Shown here piece by piece: positions 1 to 13,261 of a stretch of 64,000 bases of DNA. Source of the DNA: Ashinkailepas kermadecensis (Eukaryota; Arthropoda; Thecostraca; Neolepadidae); contig JAOTOM010003665.1 in the NCBI GenBank assembly GCA_034440615.1, positions 2,501-66,500 on the forward strand. The letters are read 5' to 3'. The translations under genes and the position numbers were made by a program. Positions within the stretch are counted from its first letter, which is position 1. The number at the start of each line of letters is the position of its first letter. The notes beneath the pieces are model-generated. The model ran no database searches and was not told where the DNA came from. It saw nothing but the letters and a program-made list of their open reading frames with translations.

Positions 1-95
1 GCTCTCGACCTTATCGTGCCAATTGCCAACTGATCCTCCCGTCCGGGGGCTAAAGGCGAGCGCGCGAAGTGACTCGAACCCAGTCTCACCAAGAT
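1..95 (-). mobile_element. SINE-A fragment at window edge
   Basis: GCCAACTGATCCTCCCGTCC, GGGGGCTAAAGGCGAGCGCG and GACTCGAACCCAG match the SINE-A body and box B in reverse orientation. The rest is cut by the window start, or lost. Confidence 0.65.
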
Positions 96-540
96 AAGAC
101 TAAGTGATTAAATTACGCCTATTTCATTGAGAATCACAAGTTGCTGGGCGTTAGGCATATGTAGTGTGACGTATTAGTATTTATTATATATGTTGTGCAC
201 TGTATTGCAAGCGACATACTCGTATTTCCGTAAGGATACAATATTTATTCACGCAGATACCATCCAACTATTTTACCATAAAACGTGTTTGCTTATATTG
301 CTTCAGCACGACATGTAACCGGGCCATCCATCATTCTGGGTGTGAAACCGTTGATTATTGAAAGACTGAGCATGAATTAATGCCATAGTTGTGTGTTGAA
401 TTGCAGCATGGGGAGTATTAATAATTCCCCATGGGGCCAGTGCAATACGCTGTCCAGCAGCATGGCGTGCTTTTGAAAAATGTCGGGAACAAGGACAAAC
501 TAATTTGCAGCAACCTGGATCGTTCACCAGATTTTTAAAA

Positions 541-808
541 AAAAATCCGAGTTCTTGCTGGGGTGGCTTTATGAGCCAGTGCTCTGTTGCTAAGCAGAGC
601 TTGTTGCGTGAACCCTGGCCTCACCACCCGATCCATGAATTCCAGTTCAACGGCAGAATTTTGACCGAAAGTGTACCGTGCCGCCAATGCACCGACACGG
701 CCGCCCGGTAGCTCGTCCCCGGCCTTATCGGGCCAGCTGCCAACTGACCCTCCCGGCCGTGGGCTGAATGCAAGCACGTGAAGCGACTCGAACCTCGTGT
801 TGCACAGT
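541..808 (-). mobile_element. SINE-A, 5'-truncated copy
   Basis: This is the reverse complement of the SINE-A body and box B region: AATCCGAGTTCTTGCTGG at the tail side and GACTCGAACCTCG at the tRNA side. The D-arm part is missing. The copy abuts a GT-rich microsatellite (808-850). Confidence 0.8.
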
Positions 809-1827
809 TGTGTGTGCGTGTGTGAGTGTGTGTGTTGTGTGTGTGTGCATTGAACCACTTTCTATGTTGTCTATGCTTTCTATGCCATGCTTTCTATCCT
901 GTATATAGCATGCTATTGATAAATGCTGATAGCGATGAAATATGGCTTCGACTTTCGACAAACTTGACCTTTGATTCAATGAAAAATGTTAATTTCTGTA
1001 AGTATTCTGCAATACGACAGGAAATCAGCCCTTAAGGAAATATTGCACACTGGGAGAACATGTTATTGTCAGTTCAACGCTTTTTAGGCGCGTATTTTGT
1101 GATCCGTGTCGGCGCCAAGCCGAGGTTGTAGCGTAGGCTCTGATAACATAAACCCAATCGTGCAAATCCAGGCTAACATGTTACTTGTGTCCCGAATTTA
1201 GCTTGTCATCAATGCCTCGATATGGTAGTCCGACTAACCATGAGCCTCCTTGGCCTGTTACCAGCCCACCCTCGCCGGGTCACATGATAAGCGCCGGATA
1301 CGTATAAGAAACCGAACCCTCCTTGCCGTGACCTGTTCAATTCCATGGTGATGATGTTGAGAAAGCTGCATTGTTCTATGCTTAATAGTTGCGAATTTTT
1401 AGCCTACGAAAAGTGAAAAAGTGGCTTGCAGGAGCCGAGTCAACCCATGGCGGCAATTCAACTTGAGAAAATTCGGCTAGCTTAGGCAAAACTCCGGTCT
1501 CCAGTCTACCTCGTTCAATAACACCAGAAGAGTGTTCAAAGGAAGCAACCACATTATATCAACTGGTATGTCCAGTGTCATCTTATTCCTTTGCATCGTT
1601 TCTCACAATCTTCGAAGCACTTCATTTACGCATTCAGACACCAAGTCGCATGTTTTCAACGAAACTGTAATTTAGCTCTTTCTAATCCTCGGATGGATGG
1701 ATATCTTGCTGTAGTGGATGGTGATCTGTTTTTGAAGCGTGACCTTCATCTCTGCATGGGAGGAACTAAAGGGGAGACGGGGACGTATCCCCCGTCCCAA
1801 AAACGTCGTGAAGCTGATCCTCACGAT

Positions 1828-1871
1828 TTTCAACGCAAATGACTGCTGAAAAGCAGTCATTTACGTTGAAA
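1828..1871. repeat. 20-bp inverted repeat (hairpin) with a second partial copy
   Basis: The left arm TTTCAACGCAAATGACTGCT (1828-1847) and right arm AGCAGTCATTTACGTTGAAA (1852-1871) pair with one mismatch around a 4-base loop. The right arm plus ATGGCCCTC (to 1881) recurs at 2331-2365, suggesting a small dispersed or palindromic element. Confidence 0.75.
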
Positions 1872-2623
1872 AATGGCCCTCTCTCGAGTCGAGCGTTGCA
1901 TGGAAAGAATATCCCCGAAACGGCTACCCCCCCACACACACACACACTCTTGATCCGAAGTCGACGGAGCTGTTGATTGACTTCTGTACTATCCAAGCTA
2001 CAACAGGCTGTGTGCCTTCAACTAGCCAGAATTTGATTCCGATTGTATGCACAACAATGCATCTCGATTATGTAGATTCTAATAAATTTATAAGCATCTT
2101 GGGTTGGAAACACTCACATTATAACATTTACAAGACGACGCAGCATACAATTTCTGTTTAGTTTTGACAGGTCATCACTTACCGCTTTATCGCGATGTTG
2201 CCTGTTCACCAATCCAAACACCACATGGAGGCTGACGACAGTTTGCAAAGCCGGTACTGCTTAAACACAGCATGGAAGCAAATCATGGCACGCATTCTTG
2301 TCCTTTACATTGCCCTCTCAACATCGTTGTGAAAAGCAGTCATTTACGTTGAGAAAATGGCCCTCAATACCTGCCCGCCTGCACTGAGGGCAGTGAGTGG
2401 TCTGCGAGTCAGATAACAAGAAAACCATCAGCAAGCATTTTCCCTATTTGTCTGCAAACATTACCCAGGATGTAGATATTCAGATCAAGTGTCAAGTTCC
2501 ATAGGTGTCTAATCTCCTTGCAGAAGCAAGGATGGAGCTTCAGGGAAATTATACGGAAGCCCAGACAGGTGGCAGATTGTGAATTCAAATTACATTGAGG
2601 AGTTGGGAATGTAATATTATAGA

Positions 2624-2812
2624 CAGGGGTGTTATTGTATATACTTTTCAGGGGGCAAGTGCCCCTCAATGTTGGTTTTGCCCCTCCCTCTACAATAAAG
2701 TCAACTTTTCACGTGGGACCCTATGGAGTGTGCCTCCCTCCAATCCAATTGGGCCCGCCCATTACCTTAATGTATTTTCCCCCCAATAATTTTCAGAAAA
2801 CAACGCCCGTGA
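2624..2812 (+). mobile_element. fragment of the same hAT-like family (left end)
   Basis: It begins CAGGGGTGTTATTGTATA and continues with GGGGGCAAGTGCCCC, TCAATGTTGGTTTTGCCCC and a CCAATTGGGCCCGCCC-like block. This aligns by eye with the left part of the 47436-48143 element and, more closely, with 44250-44440. The right terminal repeat is missing. Confidence 0.65.
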
Positions 2813-2946
2813 TAATAGGTATTACAAACGCAACACGAACATTCACCAGCGCGAAGGGTTGGATCGTCAATTTCCATATATATTTCTGAGTGAGGAAGGG
2901 AAGTCTTCACACGATGTTACAAAAAGAAGTCATTGGTCATTTAAAA

Positions 2947-3252
2947 TGACGGTGACGGTGACGGTGCCGGTGACGGTGACGGTGACGGTGACGGTGACGG
3001 TGACGGTGACGGTGACGGTGACGGTGACGGTGACGGTGACGGTGACGGTGACGGTGCCGGTGACGGTGCCGGTGACGGTGACGGTGCCGGTGCGTGTGAC
3101 GGTGACGGTGACGGTGGTGACGGTGACGGTGCGGGGTGACGGTGACGGTGACGGTGCTACGGTGACGGGTGACGGTGACGGTGACGGTGACGGTGACGGT
3201 GACGGTGACGGTGACGGTGACGGTGACGGTGACGGTGACGGTGACGGTGACG
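2947..3252. repeat. GTGACG hexanucleotide array
   Basis: About 50 units of GGTGAC with interspersed GGTGCC variants. It yields long VTVTVT and DGDGDG frames, which are artefacts. Confidence 0.97.
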
Positions 3253-4867
3253 ATAGGGTCCAGCTCTGCCGGGTTGGATCGCTAATACAGGTTTCTTTAG
3301 CGTGTTCTTCAACACGAACTTTTTCAGCATGTACACTGTTTTTGAACCGCGCAACTCGTCTTCGTCGGTAATAAAGAAAAGGCTATGTTTCCATACATTG
3401 TCTTTAATACCTTCCCAACATAAATTGGAAATAATTTCCACCTTCAAGTTCCAATAGCAATCCAGTAAAATACCACTACGAACCAGAATGCATCAATCTG
3501 CAACCATTCGTAATATAGATATAAAGTCTGAGACCTATCGAACAATGAAGCCACCTTTTGTGGAGTAAAAAAAAGAGACCACAGATGCATTCTTTCTGTT
3601 AGTAGTTGGTTCTTGCACTGCTAAGTATCGCCTATTAAATTGATAGGAGCATCATCGAAGTGTAGGTATAGAATGGACCAGTTGCAGGGCGCATATACTT
3701 CGATATTCTATGCGAAAAATGAGAGAAAATGTATTCTTCTGTATTAAGTCATGCTTCATCGTTCTGAAGTTGCAAATATAGAACACATAAGGCGCAAGGC
3801 ATGCTCTCGATGCCACGGGACGCCGCGAAACGGACGCTGATTGGGACAATCGGCTGTGACGTCACGTGCTTGTTCGGTGGCCGGCTCAAGCCAAGGCTCC
3901 TGAAGCATAATAGTGTAACGGGTGGCTTTGCAACGGATGACTTTTTCAACTATAGTCGGTCGTTGGTACGGTGCACTGGAGGTGGAGGACGATGTGTGAG
4001 TTCCGGACAGAGGAAAGAGTCACAGGAAAGTGAAGCATCAGTGGTGTTTTGTGCCTATCCATCAAAACACAGAAATTCACACCACGAAGGATGTTCGCGA
4101 CCATGTCGTGATACCAGCACACGAGAAAGCAGTGACGGGACGAATGGAAGCAATGGCGGAAGAATATCAAATCCCAACGTGCACTTCGTGCTGTTGTGGA
4201 TGTCATTTCCCTGAAGTTACAGTTCAATGTTAAATTCATAGTAACTATTCATCAGATAGATTTCACATGACTTCCAAGCCAGCTTGACATAACCTAATCT
4301 AAGTTTTGCATATTTTGCTAAAGTAACATTTTCTGACATTGCCTTACCTTGGCTTGACATTGGTTTCCAAGAGATCCACCTATTAGTAGCCAATATTACA
4401 AGGCTGTTGGTATAAATAGCACCTTAGCAACATGCATTGCTTGTGGTGATGCAAAACGTGCGGAATGATTTGTTCATTGGTCCTCCTACCACGTGATTAT
4501 ACCTATATGGTTATCGTGCACTTATTGACTCCCGATCAACTACAAAAAAAATAGAGGTTTCAAATTTAATTTGTAAGCGCTCAACAATAAGCTTGATGGA
4601 AGCTTACCGCTGGAAAATGGGTCTTGTCATGCTCAATTATCCGTGAAATACGGCTTTTGACATCAGACGGCACAATGTTGAGACACAGGACAATCCGCAA
4701 AGTATGGCAATCCCAACAAAACCTTGTCGGTGCAATGAGTCGGTAGCAGGTGAGAAAGTGGCGATTTTTGTATTGCCAGTGGCGGCCGGTGCAACTTTGT
4801 TCAACAGATGATGTGAATCCCATCTGTGAAACAGATGATGTGAAAGAATGCATCTGTTGTCTCTTGC
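3253..4867. other. no gene seen
   Basis: Unique sequence. Frames up to about 137 codons on both strands overlap each other and show no recognisable domain. Confidence 0.55.
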
Positions 4868-5195
4868 TGCCTCGGTAGCTCAGTTGGTTGGAGCGCTGGC
4901 ATGCACTGGTCTCCCCTGTCCTGGCAACGCATGGTTCGAGTCGCTTCACGCGCTCGCATTTAGCCCCCGGCTGGGAGGGTCAGTTGGCAGCTGGCCAAAT
5001 AAGGCCGGGGACGAGCTACCGGGCGTCCGTGTCAGTGCATTGACGGCACGTTAAACTTTCGGTCTAAATTCTGTCGTTGGACTGAAATCCATGGATCAGG
5101 TGTTGGGGCAACAAGCTCTGTTCACGCAACAAGCTCTGCTTAGCAATAGAACCCTGGTTCATAAAGCCACCCCAGCAAGAATTCGGATTTATATT
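4868..5195 (+). mobile_element. SINE-A, tRNA-derived, near full length
   Basis: It opens with a tRNA-like D-arm GCTCAGTTGGTTGGAGC and a box B GGTTCGAGTC. A body follows (TTAGCCCCCGGCTGGGAGGG, AGTTGGCAGCTGGCC, GACGAGCTACCGGGCG) that is shared with the minus-strand copies at 1-95 and 541-808. The 3' end (CAGCAAGAATTCGGATTT) is A/T-rich. No clear target duplication was seen. Confidence 0.8.
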
Positions 5196-7874
5196 TTTGA
5201 ATCAGACATAGCTGGCGCTGGTCATGTTGCACTGACTTGCACATTGGAGGTTCAGCACAAGGCGACCTGAAAAGAGAGAAAAAATCACTGGGTGCTTTTT
5301 TCATCTGTCTGGCATGTCATTATCTCTGTTCAGTATGCCATTAGTGTCTGCCCAGTGATATTTTCATCCGTTTGGTGCCATAATTTTGGTCTGCTTGATG
5401 GTCTGGTGCCAACCGTCCAGGTCATCAGTGCATCGACTTACATGCTTCACAGACTGGAAAACGGCAGGTGTCCAACATTGCCCATCATCGAATATTAAAA
5501 ATGTTCTACTTCTTCAGTTAGGTCAGGCTGTGATATGTTCAGTTGAAACTTAGTGTCTTAAGTGGGAGCATAATAGCATCCTCACAATGCCTATCTCCAT
5601 GGCTCAAGGATAATTTCAGGAACGTATCTCAACTTGTTAGTACGTGATAATGGTGGACCCATTTTGTAGATAGTGCGCTTAAATAAATATATTGGTCGAG
5701 ATTACGGAATCGGCCTAGTTAGGCATTGTTTTCCAATTCGGGGCTTTAGCATGTACAAGTATGTAACTACATAACTGTGCCAAGCACCCAATCTTATTTG
5801 TTTCGTCTCAATTGAAATTAAAGCACCCAAAATGAATCACATTTGATACCCTATCGAGCCAACGTGACCATCCAGCTCGTTTCCGTTTCTTCAGATACCT
5901 CTACTTTACACATAAATATCGCGAATGCAAACATCCACAGGCCAAACCAGCCTGACCTGCTGGGAGACAATGCCAGTCGACGGCAATATCCCACGGTATT
6001 CCTATAATGTCCGTGACGGCAGCACTGCGAGCAACAAGCACGTGACGTCATTGTTGCAATGGTCAGCGCGGCCGCCGCTTTTGGCAGCGGCCGAGAGGTG
6101 TTAGCTGCAGGGGCCTCGTGTGCAATATCTAAAAGTGTACGAATATATCTGTACGAAGTGTACGAATATAATAAATCATTTGGTGTCAGAAAAATGCAGA
6201 GATTCAATTTCAAACATTCTTCCATCTTACAACAGCCAGTCCATTCTGTTTTCATATTTGTGGTAGTCTATGGGGTAAGCACCGGCTGAAAAGCACCACT
6301 AGCAAAAGTAAAACAAGCGAGCAGAAAATCGCCAACCGAAAAAGCACAAGCAAAAGCATCATGTTCCAATTTTTCCAAAACATTACACACATCAAGATAA
6401 GCAACTAGCGCAAGTGGCACTATGTTAGCTTGCGTTTGTTCATGGTTGAACTCCAAGCCATCGAAGCACCTCAGTGTTTAACTACCATTGTTACGTTTAG
6501 CCCGCTCGCTACCAGTACCCGCTTGATTAACGTCACTTATCAAGGCCTCATGGCACGTCACTTACCAAGGCCCCATGGCACGTCAAATAAACAGTCGTTT
6601 CGCCAGCAGGACTAGCGCAATTATAAAATTACTTCATTTTGTCTCTAAATTAAGATCGTAACTGTGTGTCCCGGCTTGTCTTAATGCCTATATTGCAAAT
6701 TATTTCACTGGCCGATAAACCCGAGGCGCTCATACCAGCTGATACAATAATGGCGGGCCAAAGTTCGTGCTGTAGGGACGACACAATACAGATAGCACAG
6801 ACCTTTGGTTCTGTGTTGTTTGAGCAACTGCGCTTTGGCTGACAGGACACAGCCGGCCGGATTACGCCTCTGCTGTATTTGAATCACCATTCGTGAAGAA
6901 GCTTGCCACTTCGCACCTCGCATCGCTGCATGCTTACATCACACGTGGCGACGACGCCCCCTGCTTCGACCATCCACCCTGACATTTAAATAGTCGTGAA
7001 TTAACGGGAAGCAGGTTGACGGTTGTACCTTGTCATCAACACGAGAAGCCTTCTGGACAACCAGCCATTCTTCGCTCCTAGATATCGTCTGCATCTGAGC
7101 ACCTCGCGCATCGCAAGGGGCGGGGCTTACTGCTCGTCGACGTGGAGTAGCTCCGCCTTGCCTCCAACGATTGGCGTCTGACTGCTAGCTCCGCCTCTGA
7201 ACGCGCCGAGCGTAGTGCTGCCATCTGTGAGACACGTGTGGAGGCGAGGGCCTTCAGTCGGTGCTGGGGTGTCGGGAAGGACGCCCGCTGTGTCAGTGAC
7301 GGTGATAAAATCGGCCGAAAATCGCAACAATTGGTGCGTATCACAACAGCTTTTCGCATATTTCGCATGGTTTTGGTTTTGCAGGGCAGCAGGTTGATGG
7401 TGCTTTGTTCGTGTGGCATGGTGAGTGTGGCTGACTCTCGAAGGTAGTTCTTGTAATGATACAACGCGAAGATCATTTGCATCTCATCTACACATTTCTT
7501 GTTCACCTCGTTTGTTATTTACAATCTTATGTGTTCCTATTCGTCATAGAGAACGAATACCAATGATGTAAAATTCAGTAGAAGGTGGTAAGATCATGCA
7601 AAATGTCACATTGAGGTATCCATTATGGGGTGTGAAAGCCTGGTTCCAAGCATTAATTCATGCACCTTATGCTCCGTCGATGGTGTGGCGTGAAGAACTA
7701 CCCAAAGGCATCTCGCAATATTTACAAGATTTAAACGCTAGCGTTACGTATGGCTCTGAAACGTGCATGCATTGTTTCCCGTGGCTGATTTGAGTAGTTT
7801 AAATTTGCCGAAACCAAAAGTGAATTTAGATGGTTTCATTCCCTGGCGTATCATAGGTCTAATGTTAAATCTCG

Positions 7875-7954
7875 TAAATGCTGGTAGGGGCTCGTTAATG
7901 CTGGTAGGGGCTCGTAAATGCTGGTAGGGGCTCGTAAATGCTGGTAGGGGCTCG
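7875..7954. repeat. 20-bp tandem repeat, 4 units
   Basis: The unit is AAATGCTGGTAGGGGCTCGT with one T-for-A variant. Confidence 0.95.
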
Positions 7955-10499
7955 TTTCGCCCTATTCGGAGCGGTCCGGTCCGTGTTCGGCCCGTTCAGA
8001 ACAGCCTAACCCAGCCGCCTCGTTTTGTCAGGTGAAACCCGAGACCCGAGATCGGTCAATCCTGTCCGTGCGAATTTCTACCGAACCAAAAGCCCTCTAT
8101 AGACGAGCATTCTGCCTGCATGCATACTGAGCTTCATTGCCTTCTCAGCGCACGATTTGCATTGCTTTCGGTTGCGGTTCGGTTGCTTGTTCGGTTGGTT
8201 GTTCGATTGCTTTCGGTGACGGTTGTTTTATAGTGTCAACGACTTTCACGATGTAAAAATGAAAATATTGCCCGAACTCAGGCTTGTGTACTGAATGTAG
8301 AAAATACCTCAGAAAAAGCCGAGTCGGGTCGTTTCAGTGCAGATACATAGCAACTTTGAGCTATGCTTAGCACATCCGTGGCCGATCGAGCTGGTCCAAC
8401 CAGCGGTAGCTCGTAATTCACGATCACTATGTCTGTCGCGAAACATAATCCGTTCATTAATTGTTCTTCCCGTGCCAGCAAACACAGATTAATGGCACTT
8501 GTCATGGACGTATCTATAGGTTTGGGAGGACAAACAATGTTTACGGGATCAATCCATCAAGAGGTTCCTTGAATATTCGAGAAATCTACAAATTCGACAG
8601 ACACATCTGCAGTGTTATCACCTTGTGCCAACATTTTCTGTGTTCGCCCATGAGTAGATAAGCCAGTAGCAGCTGCAGGTAAACAAAATCACCTTCAACG
8701 AGTGTTTGGGCAATTATTTACTTACACCCCCATCCCTCAGAACGTAAAACTTGGCTGAGATAAAACTGATCATCAGGATATAAGTGCATTGTGTTGTGTA
8801 GTAGACTCTGTCAATGCTGCACATTGCAACCCCGTAACTAATTACGTGAAACTGGAATATCTTATTGTATGTGTCTCGTATGACAGCATTTAATACACAT
8901 ACACATGAACGATCTGCCCACCATTCTCTTTGCGACAAATACCACCTCCCAGCTGCGAGGAAGTATATTCTTGTGCAAAAAGTTTTTGTATGGCATGCCA
9001 TGTGTGTGGGACCATGCGAAACCGTTGCAATAGAAAAGCTGGCATTAATAACTACGCATTGATGAAATAATTGGCACAGAGCTAGTGGCTAAACCGAAGT
9101 GACAGAGCCCCCCGCCGTCATATACAACAATTAAACATCCCTCAATTTTCCAAGGATAAAGGAAATGCTTTGTCCATGTTCATTACCTCAAACTCCATGG
9201 GAATGTGGGGAGACATTCGCCTTCAACCTCCCTGCACAACTGCCTGGAGCCCCCGCCACTGAGATGATCAGTGCTCGAAACATTATCCAAGATCAGATCA
9301 CTATCGAGTGCTTTGCAATACCGAAGGCTCCCGAATGCTACCTTCCAGTCTTGATGTGTGGGGAAGCTATCCTGATGTTGCTTAATCAAAAGAAGCCCAC
9401 ATGTTTATTGTCGCATTGTACTTAGGTGCGGCAAAAACGGACGCGAGTACGTCGATGTTAGCACGCGTTAATAGTACGATCAGTGCATTTCCATGGCGAA
9501 CATGAGGGCAGGGGGCACAGGTGACGTGCTAAGAAATCGATTAGAGGGAGGACAGGCACATGTTAGCTATGAGCTTTCTATGCATTGCGAGAAGGAGAAG
9601 CTCAATGGGGTTCCATATTAAATCAATATGTCATGGAAGAAATAACAATGAGGTGGAAATGGCCTCCTAACATGAATATAAAATGGCATCCCTAGAACGG
9701 AAGCGGAAATATATGCAAAGGAATTGTTCGTGGACGAGCTCGTGACTCTCCAAATGGATACGAAGATAGACTTATTGATAAAGATGAACCTATGGGCCTA
9801 TCGATAGACATGTCTCCCGAAAAAAAACATGTTGAGTCATGATGTCATTCCCAGTGAATTGTTGAGTCACGCAGCAATTTCAGAATTAAGTAACTTCCAC
9901 CATTTCGACCCATCCGGCACGGTGTACTCACATTCTGGATGCGCGCTCGATGTTTCGATGTTATTTCCGCCCAACTGCGGAAATAACTCCTTCAGGTTCG
10001 GCATACGTACGTTGAGAAAAAAAAACAATCTACTCCAGCCGAAATTGGTTGAAATCTTGCCAAATGCTAGCTCATCAGCCAAATATGGTGTAGCTACCTT
10101 AAACTTAAACGCACTATGTCGAATTGTCGAATTAGCACAGGTGCCGAACTGCATTACTGTTCTTTTTGTCTAGCAGCCTTCTCCCTCAGCTTATGACACG
10201 TACAGCCGTTCAGCTCGGCACACTCCATCGGACTGACACCAGCAATGCGGTCGCCTGGCCTCGAGCATGCAGGCCGTGTGGCATGACGACGTAACCACGT
10301 GGCCGGCGGCTGGCTGGCGGGCGCTTAGTCGACGACAGCCAGCTGGCTCCGGGCAGCTTCTGCCACACAGCATGTTCTTTGAACAAAACTTCGCGTACTT
10401 CAGAGCTAACAGTGTAGTAAAAACTGCTAAAAAACAGAATACAAAGATCAGGTCTAATTCTGAGTGAAAGAACAAGAACTAGAAACTCGACAACAAGAC

Positions 10500-10604
10500 G
10501 TTATTAAGTTGTTCAGAAGTGGGACGTCATTAAGGTGTTCAGAAGTGGGACGTTATTAAGGTATTCAGAAGTGGGACGTTATTATGGTGTTCAGAAGTGG
10601 GACG
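10500..10604. repeat. 26-bp tandem repeat, about 4 units
   Basis: The unit is built on GTTCAGAAGTGGGACGTTAT + TAAGGT. Confidence 0.93.
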
Positions 10605-10857
10605 ATTAGGCCGAGTCCCGCCGAGTCCCTCAGAAGAACCTATTCAGTGGACGATAATTCGTCGTACTTCGCCTCCGCTCGTGAGCATTATCCACCTCCA
10701 CTTTCATGGCCTCAGTCCCTTGTAGTACAGTTGGATTTTCGACTATGCTAGACCAAATCATGTGTGGTCGTACCCATCCAGGGAGGACTGCCCTGGCCCC
10801 CACGTACGGATCAAATCAGGTCGGCTGGTGACTGCTGCGTTGACATGCGCTTAGAAT

Positions 10858-10922
10858 CCAGGTCACTCGTGTCCAGGTCATCCAGGTCACTCGTGTCCAG
10901 GTCATCCAGGTCACTCGTGCAC
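10858..10922. repeat. 24-bp tandem repeat, about 2.7 units
   Basis: The repeated words are CCAGGTCACTCGTGT and CCAGGTCAT. Confidence 0.9.
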
Positions 10923-12676
10923 CGGGAGATCCAGGGCTTAGTTACCGTGGCTAAGGGTCCAGCCGTACGCAATATGTAGAGGATATTGCGTGGTGGGTAT
11001 CATGCACTGTGCACTACTCGACTCCAATGGATAGCATACTTGGGATAAAGCATGGGCATAAGAGCCGGTGGGCGGAGACAGATGGACAGTTGTCAATAAG
11101 AAATGTTTAAAGCAGGGACCATGCCCTGTGTTAAATTGGTGCAGTGACCATTTACATTACAGGCTGTGAGTTAAAGCTGGTACTGCTACCTGAGCTTCAG
11201 TCTCGTTCTTCAGATGTAACTTGTAAGCTCTACTTCAAAGACAATAAAAACCTTATCCCTTGTTTATGCTAAATATGCAACCTCACCCAATATCCAATCA
11301 AATCACAGGTTGTCAAAAGTTTGAGGGAAGAAGCTGACCATTTGCGCCCGCCCCCCCTATTCTCCTCTACAGGGATGGGTCCGGAGTCCGGAAGACATGG
11401 ACATCGCGTTCGAGGAGGGATGCTATTTTCATGTGCATCTTCAATCATATGCAATCCACTGAAGAAACTCTCCTGGAGCTCCAATAGGGGGACCGAATTG
11501 AGGCTCCTGGAGCATTTTTTTAAACATAACAGCACCAATGGTACCGTTGCTCTTATGTAAATAGGAACACAGCAAAACTTAAATTTTCTGTCTGCGTGTC
11601 GATTTGTGCCCCTGTTTCAGAAGGGACAATTATTCTTAGCCCAGACTGAGATCCGCCAGTGGCCGCGTCCTGCCCATGTGCACATTGCGCACTTCTTAAT
11701 GAGCTATTTCCATCCGGGTTGGACCACCTCAATTCTGGTGCAATGGTGTCACACGTATTTTTTCGGGGTGGGGGAGGGGCGGGGCTCAGTGTGCATGCGT
11801 AGGACCTTTTGAAGGTGCTCTGAATACAAAATCGGTACGACTAGTGATACAAGGAAGCAGATTCAGCTCGGCCGTCGGCGATAACTTTACTCGCGAACAT
11901 TTGTGTCGTTAATGCACTCGTTAACGAGTGCATTTAGGCAGGACTATTCTCGTTTCAGTTTCGGCTCAAATTAATAAACTGAGCTGATTCCGACATAAAC
12001 AAGGAGCCTATTTGGTGATCATGGGTAGCAAACACGGCATGCACCGGAATGCTTGCGGCTCGAATTTTGGAATGCCTCTGCTCGATCTGGTCAGAGAGTA
12101 ATGCAGCGGTTTGTGGGCGTGCAGAGAGGGTTTATGTTGGTCCACCAATTTGGCTTAAGACCGCATAAGCACAGTGTTGGTTTAGCTATTCAGTATTGAA
12201 GTTGGAGCGCATAATCCTTGGGCTTGCAAAATCATGGAAGGCATAATATCTGGCAGGCATTGGCAATGAAGTGGGTACATTTTGGCATGACTACTCTATT
12301 GTAAGAGGTGTACCTTCTACATGCATTAAAGAAGTGTATATTTTCCTTCCAAAGGTGGATTAAGACTTGACCAAGCTTGCACTCAAAGTTTGATCAGTGC
12401 CGTTCTGTGTGCAATATGCAGTAGCCCGGCGTGCCGCGTTGCCTGGCTTCTATGGAGCACTTCCCTCCCCACAATGATATGGCTTGATAAAGGCATTGTA
12501 TGCATTTTTATTCATATATTGGCACATAGTTGTTAGTGCCAATAATTCTGAAGCAATATACGTCACGGCATAAGATTAAATGCAACGAGTTCCGTTGATA
12601 TGCGAATTAATTCGTGTTGCGAACTCCATGTGAAGGAACTGGAGGATATTTTGGAGTAATGAAGCCATTGTTCATG

Positions 12677-12848
12677 GGGGGGGGGGACGAGTGGTCTAGG
12701 GGCAAGATGCTCGTCTCATAATCGAAAGGTTGTGGGTTCGAGTCTCACCTGTCGCTACTCTTCGCCCGCGACCAATCGGCGTGAGAGATTGGCGACGCTA
12801 CATGACTCAACGGTCGACGTGTCGTAAAACCAATAACCAACCAACCAA
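12677..12848 (+). mobile_element. SINE-B, full-length, with target duplication
   Basis: A class II tRNA-like head (GACGAGTGGTCTAGGGG; box A TGGTCTAGGGG; variable-arm hairpin AATC-GAAA-GGTT; box B GGTTCGAGTCT) is followed by a body GACCAATCGGCGTGAGAGAT and a tail AACCAATAACCAACCAACC. It is flanked by a perfect 12-bp duplication CCATTGTTCATG (12665-12676 and 12849-12860). Confidence 0.92.
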
Positions 12849-13173
12849 CCATTGTTCATGCGTACATTTTATCTCCTATCTTTTAATTATTTTGTTTTAC
12901 TTTCATCAACCATGCCCATCCGAACATTTTGTCGTATAATGGTTGGTGCAAAACATCCCAATAATGAGAAAAGCTTAGGAAATGACGCTATCTATAGCCT
13001 TTCTTGGTAGTATTTTGAAAAGCTTCGATCGGGGCAGGTTCTGCGAAAGGCTGATTTCATCAACTCCAAGAAACGGCGACTTTGCGCCTGTCTCAGGGTG
13101 TGGTAGTTTCATTCATTAAGCAAGGATTACTCCATACTTGGAATTTGGAAGCACGGAGGTGCTATCCTTATGG

Positions 13174-13261
13174 TTGGTTGGTTGGTTATTGGTTTTACGA
13201 CACGTCGACCGTTGAGTCATATGGCGTCGCCAATCTCTCACGCCGATTGGTCGCGGGCGAA
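13174..13261 (-). mobile_element. SINE-B, 5'-truncated copy with perfect target duplication
   Basis: Only the body and AACC tail are present (GGTTGGTTGGTTATTGG to CGATTGGTCGCGGGCGA on the + strand). The flanks are a perfect 15-bp duplication GTGCTATCCTTATGG at 13159-13173 and 13262-13276. A 5' truncation with intact duplication indicates incomplete target-primed reverse transcription by a LINE. Confidence 0.92.

Larger units (their letters stand above)
96..2623. other. no gene seen
   Basis: Apart from the SINE-A copy at 541-808, a GT microsatellite at 808-850 and the hairpin at 1828, this is unique AT-balanced sequence with only short random frames. Confidence 0.6.
5196..12664. other. no gene supported; three small tandem repeats
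   Basis: Largely unique sequence holding the repeats at 7875, 10500 and 10858. Frames of up to 142 codons (for example 7078-7506 minus and 10191-10475 minus) lack recognised domains. The latter is leader-like and cysteine-rich but overlaps an equally open + frame. Confidence 0.5.

Noticed and set aside
2859..3371. VTVTVT/DGDGDG acidic or repeat protein
   Set aside because: Translation of a GTGACG hexanucleotide array.
4868..4945. Functional tRNA gene
   Set aside because: Good D-arm and box B, but the anticodon arm and acceptor stem do not close. It is fused to the repeated SINE-A body.
10191..10475. Minus-strand 94-codon frame with a hydrophobic leader and cysteines
   Set aside because: Overlaps an open + frame over a GC-rich palindromic stretch. 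Cysteine spacing is not convincing and there is no other signal. Kept only as a weak possibility.
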